DNA of 64,000 nucleotides from an uncultured Photobacterium sp. (GTDB lineage Bacteria; Pseudomonadota; Gammaproteobacteria; Enterobacterales; Vibrionaceae): positions 186,001-250,000 of the forward strand of contig NZ_CANMZV010000004.1 of assembly GCF_947502415.1 (NCBI RefSeq). The letters run 5' to 3'. A program made the position numbers and the translations under genes. Below, piece by piece: positions 61,091 through 64,000 of the stretch (position 1 is its first letter; the number at the start of each line of letters is the position of its first letter). Under the pieces are notes generated by a model. That model was not told the origin of the DNA, made no database searches, and saw only the letters and a list, made by a program, of their open reading frames with translations.

Positions 61091-63745
61091 ATGAATCATT
61101 CGAAACACGGAAAGGTGGTAAAACAAACCTTCAAGCTTAGTGCCCTCACTGCTTCATGCCTACTCGCTTTCAATGTGCACGCTGCTATGGATTGCAGCAC
61201 AATCGAAATCTGGGATAGTAGCCAAGCATACAGTGGCGGAGTTCAGGCCCAGGAAGCAAATAAGGTTTATAAAGCGAACTGGTGGACCAAAGGGAACAAC
61301 CCTGCCAACCATTCCGGGCCTCATCAGGAATGGAGCTTTGTTGGTGACTGTAGTTCTGGCGGCTCCAATATCCCGCCATCTGTCGATCTGAGCCTATCCG
61401 CTACAACTGTCGATATCGGCGGAACCGTCACCTTCTCTTCGAATGCAAGTGACAAAGACGGTAAAATTGCTAAAGTTGACTTCTTCGTCAACGGTTCCTT
61501 AGTGGGCACCGCAGCGACATCACCATACACACTTACTTATACCGCTAAACAGGGTGGAACACTTAAAGTCATTGCCCGCGCCACCGATGATCTTGGCGCA
61601 ACGACAGACTCGGCTAGCACACTGCTAACCGTCAATGGTGGCACACAAGTAGATAGCTGCCGACCTGATGGCCTGTATCAAACCGAAGGGGTAAATGTTC
61701 CTTACTGTACCAATTATGATAAAGAAGGCCGCGAATTAATGGGCGCCGATCACCCACGCCGTGTGATTGGTTATTTCACAAGTTGGCGAGCCGGAAACGA
61801 CCCTCAAAGCGCTTATCTGGTTAACGATATCCCATGGGAACAACTAACCCATATTAACTACGCCTTTGTCAGTATCGGCGCTGACGGCAAAGTCAACATA
61901 GGTAATGTCAACGATCCAAGTAACCCGGCAGTTGGTATGGAATGGGATGGTGTCGAAATAGATCCGACACTCGGATTCAAAGGACATTTCGGCGCACTGG
62001 CTACTGCCAAAGTAAAACATGACGTGAAGACATTAATTTCTATCGGTGGTTGGGCAGAAACCGGCGGTCACTTCGGCGCTGACGGTAAACGCGTGGCAGA
62101 TGGTGGATTCTACACCATGACAACCAATACCGATGGTAGTATCAACCATGCAGGCATCCAGAAATTTGCCGATTCCGCAGTCGAAATGATGCGTAAGTAT
62201 AAGTTCGACGGCCTGGATATCGACTACGAATACCCAACCTCAATGGCTGGTGCCGGTAATCCAGATGATCGTGCCTTCATGGAGCCACGCCGCCAGTACC
62301 TATGGGCATCGTACCAGGAACTAATGAAAGTTCTGCGTGAGAAGCTTGACCATGCTTCAGCTACAGATGGTGTGCACTATATGCTGACCATCGCAGCGCC
62401 TTCATCAGGCTACCTGTTACGTGGTATGGAAACATTTGATGTCACTCAATACCTAGACTACGTCAACATCATGTCTTACGACTTGCACGGTGCCTGGAAC
62501 GAACATGTTGGCCACAATGCTGCACTGTATGACACAGGTAAAGACTCAGAGCTTGCCATGTGGAATGTGTACGGTACTGCAGCATACGGTGGTATCGGTT
62601 ACCTGAATACCGACTGGGCTTACCACTACTTCCGAGGCTCAATGCCTGCTGGCCGTATCAACATTGGTGTCCCTTACTACACCCGTGGTTGGCAAGGCGT
62701 TAAAGGCGGAGAAAACGGCCTCTGGGGTAAAGCTCCTCTGCCGAACCAGTCTGAGTGTCTTCCTGGAACCGGCGAAGGCCAAAAGAACAACTGCGGTAAC
62801 GGCGCAATGGGTATTGATAACCTGTGGCATGATAAAGGTGCTGCCGGTAACGAAATGGGCGCAGGCTCTAACCCAATGTGGCACGCCATGAACCTTGCCC
62901 AAGGTATTTACGGTAGCTATGCAACGGCCTATGGTCTTGATCCGGCGACTAATCCGCAGCACAAGCTAACCGGTACCTATCAGCGCAACTACGACAGCGT
63001 TGCTGTGGCACCGTGGCTCTGGAACGCAGAGAAGAAAGTATTCCTGTCAACTGAAGACAAAGAGTCAATCAACACCAAAGCCAATTATGTTATCGACAAA
63101 GAAATTGGCGGTATCATGTTCTGGGAACTGGCTGGTGACTATAACTGCTATGTGTTAGATGCCAACGGTAATCGTACCACTATCGATACCACCGAAAATG
63201 CCTGTAAGACCGGCAACGGTGAATATCACATGGGTAACACCATGACCAAGGCGATCTACGACAAGTTCAAGTCTGCCACACCTTATGGTAATAAGGTTGC
63301 GGTTACTCCAACGCCAACAGAAGCACTCGATATCACTGTATCGATTAGCGGCTTCAAAGTCGGCGATCAAAACTACCCAATCAATCCAAAAATCACCTTC
63401 ACCAACAACACAGGTCAAGAGCTGCCTGGAGGTACTGAATTCCAGTTCGATATTCCAGTATCAGCACCAGACAATGCCAAAGACCAATCGGGTGGCGGCT
63501 TGAAAGTCATTGCATCTGGTCACAGCCGGGCCAATAACATTGGTGGATTAGATGGTGTAATGCACCGCGTCGCCTTTAGCTTACCAAACTGGAAAGCTTT
63601 ACCGGCTGGCGGTACCTATGAACTCGATATGGTTTATTACCTGCCAATCTCCGGCCCAGCCAACTATAGTGTCAACATCAACGGTAAAGACTATGCGTTT
63701 AAATTTGAGCAGCCTGAATTACCACAAGGCAATCTGCAACCATAA
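61091..63745 (+). CDS. chiA: Secreted multidomain GH18 chitinase (ChiA-type)
   Basis: An 884-residue extracellular chitinase. Order: signal peptide (cleavage near VHA-AM, residue 31), a chitin-binding module of the CBM5/12 type (about 34-87, [31 protein letters not shown]), an Ig-like domain (about 96-178), a GH18 catalytic domain (about 205-690) with DGLDIDYEY giving the catalytic acid E380 in the DxxDxDxE motif (373-380), and a C-terminal domain (about 715-884, possibly chitin-binding). Conserved [13 protein letters not shown] and [13 protein letters not shown] are present. It would cut chitin to oligosaccharides outside the cell. The start has AAGGATGA; a frame 20 codons upstream gives no signal peptide. 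Hairpin after the stop. Confidence 0.93.
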   Translation: MNHSKHGKVVKQTFKLSALTASCLLAFNVHAAMDCSTIEIWDSSQAYSGGVQAQEANKVYKANWWTKGNNPANHSGPHQEWSFVGDCSSGGSNIPPSVDLSLSATTVDIGGTVTFSSNASDKDGKIAKVDFFVNGSLVGTAATSPYTLTYTAKQGGTLKVIARATDDLGATTDSASTLLTVNGGTQVDSCRPDGLYQTEGVNVPYCTNYDKEGRELMGADHPRRVIGYFTSWRAGNDPQSAYLVNDIPWEQLTHINYAFVSIGADGKVNIGNVNDPSNPAVGMEWDGVEIDPTLGFKGHFGALATAKVKHDVKTLISIGGWAETGGHFGADGKRVADGGFYTMTTNTDGSINHAGIQKFADSAVEMMRKYKFDGLDIDYEYPTSMAGAGNPDDRAFMEPRRQYLWASYQELMKVLREKLDHASATDGVHYMLTIAAPSSGYLLRGMETFDVTQYLDYVNIMSYDLHGAWNEHVGHNAALYDTGKDSELAMWNVYGTAAYGGIGYLNTDWAYHYFRGSMPAGRINIGVPYYTRGWQGVKGGENGLWGKAPLPNQSECLPGTGEGQKNNCGNGAMGIDNLWHDKGAAGNEMGAGSNPMWHAMNLAQGIYGSYATAYGLDPATNPQHKLTGTYQRNYDSVAVAPWLWNAEKKVFLSTEDKESINTKANYVIDKEIGGIMFWELAGDYNCYVLDANGNRTTIDTTENACKTGNGEYHMGNTMTKAIYDKFKSATPYGNKVAVTPTPTEALDITVSISGFKVGDQNYPINPKITFTNNTGQELPGGTEFQFDIPVSAPDNAKDQSGGGLKVIASGHSRANNIGGLDGVMHRVAFSLPNWKALPAGGTYELDMVYYLPISGPANYSVNINGKDYAFKFEQPELPQGNLQP

Positions 63746-63784
63746 CCAATGGTTGCAATAAGTAAACTCAAATAGGCATAAATC

Positions 63785-63816
63785 ACCAGCCCTGTCGATT
63801 TCCTGCCAGGGCTGGT
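63785..63816 (+). terminator. Hairpin after the chitinase gene
   Basis: ACCAGCCCTG and CAGGGCTGGT form a perfect 10-bp stem with a 12-base loop. No T-run on the plus strand. Confidence 0.65.
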
Positions 63817-64000
63817 CATCAAAAAACACAAATAAAAAGACACAAACACAACTTTCTGCCCCAGTACTACATCACATACTCAACCAGTGTAATACTCGAA
63901 AATTTAAACACTCGTTTGAGAGAATAAAAAATGCGATATTGTGCTCATTTTTTAACCAAACGGTTAAAATGGTAAATTTTCATTATTTACGGGCGTTTTC
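63817..64000. other. Non-coding end of the window
   Basis: No gene recognised. A near-perfect palindrome TTTAACC-AAAC-GGTTAAA (63951-63968) could be an operator for a gene beyond the window. A short frame MRYCAHFLTKRLKW (14 codons) overlaps it, with only a weak ribosome-binding site. Confidence 0.4.

Noticed and set aside
1..64000. CRISPR array, insertion sequence, prophage or integron.
   Set aside because: No regular direct repeats, transposase, integrase or phage structural genes were recognised anywhere in the window.

Overview
The window reads as a chromosomal segment of a marine member of the Vibrionaceae, most likely Photobacterium or a close relative. The evidence is the content: two trimethylamine-N-oxide (TMAO) respiration clusters, a c-di-GMP-I riboswitch in front of tfoY, panP, hutZ, punR-punC, an artPIQM operon, a phobalysin/HlyA-type pore-forming toxin beside a thermolabile-hemolysin-type phospholipase, and a large secreted GH18 chitinase. 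No phage, insertion sequence, integron or CRISPR array was seen. Identities come from reading the proteins and from remembered families; no search was run.

Layout. 0-3 kb: a DUF2860 outer-membrane protein and PanP, a PLP-dependent aspartate decarboxylase. 3.4-9 kb: TMAO cluster 1, with torR divergent from torC-torA and torD behind its own terminator. 9-11.3 kb: three unrecognised small proteins and a solitary hutZ. 11.3-13.9 kb: purR behind a long structured leader, then the riboswitch and tfoY. 14-21.7 kb: an operon resembling E. coli ynjABCD-ynjF, in which a membrane VTT domain is fused to a mercuric-reductase/lipoamide-dehydrogenase-like enzyme. 21.8-27.5 kb: DUF2986, punR/punC (purine nucleoside uptake) and artPIQM (arginine uptake). 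28-32 kb: TMAO cluster 2 (torE-torC-torA), followed by a decayed hydrolase gene.

32.8-34 kb: a DJ-1/PfpI protein with a glyoxalase-I-like protein. 34.4-37.5 kb: the toxin and phospholipase pair. 37.7-45.2 kb: a Cache-PAS-GGDEF-EAL protein, an unknown protein, gltS, a DUF465 protein and an OFA-family transporter. 45.9-50.4 kb: two consecutive di-heme peroxidase-like proteins, each behind an AT-rich gap of over 600 bases. 50.6-50.8 kb: tRNA-Ser and tRNA-Asp. 51-53.6 kb: a SPOR-type exported protein and a coiled-coil lipoprotein with an amino-acid-binding domain. 54-59.9 kb: yccA, tusE, acyP, rlmI and a DUF2057 (yccT/csgI) gene in the E. coli order, with an MCP and a TauE-like gene inserted. 59.9-60.7 kb: a broken EAL-HDOD gene. 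61-63.7 kb: the chitinase.

How it fits together. The genes suggest a host- or particle-associated marine bacterium that respires TMAO (one TorR and one TorD serving two TorC-TorA pairs), imports amino acids and nucleosides, degrades chitin, uses c-di-GMP and secretes membrane-damaging proteins. The least understood parts are the ynj-like operon with its fused oxidoreductase, the peroxidase pair, the orphan coiled-coil binding lipoprotein and the structured purR leader.
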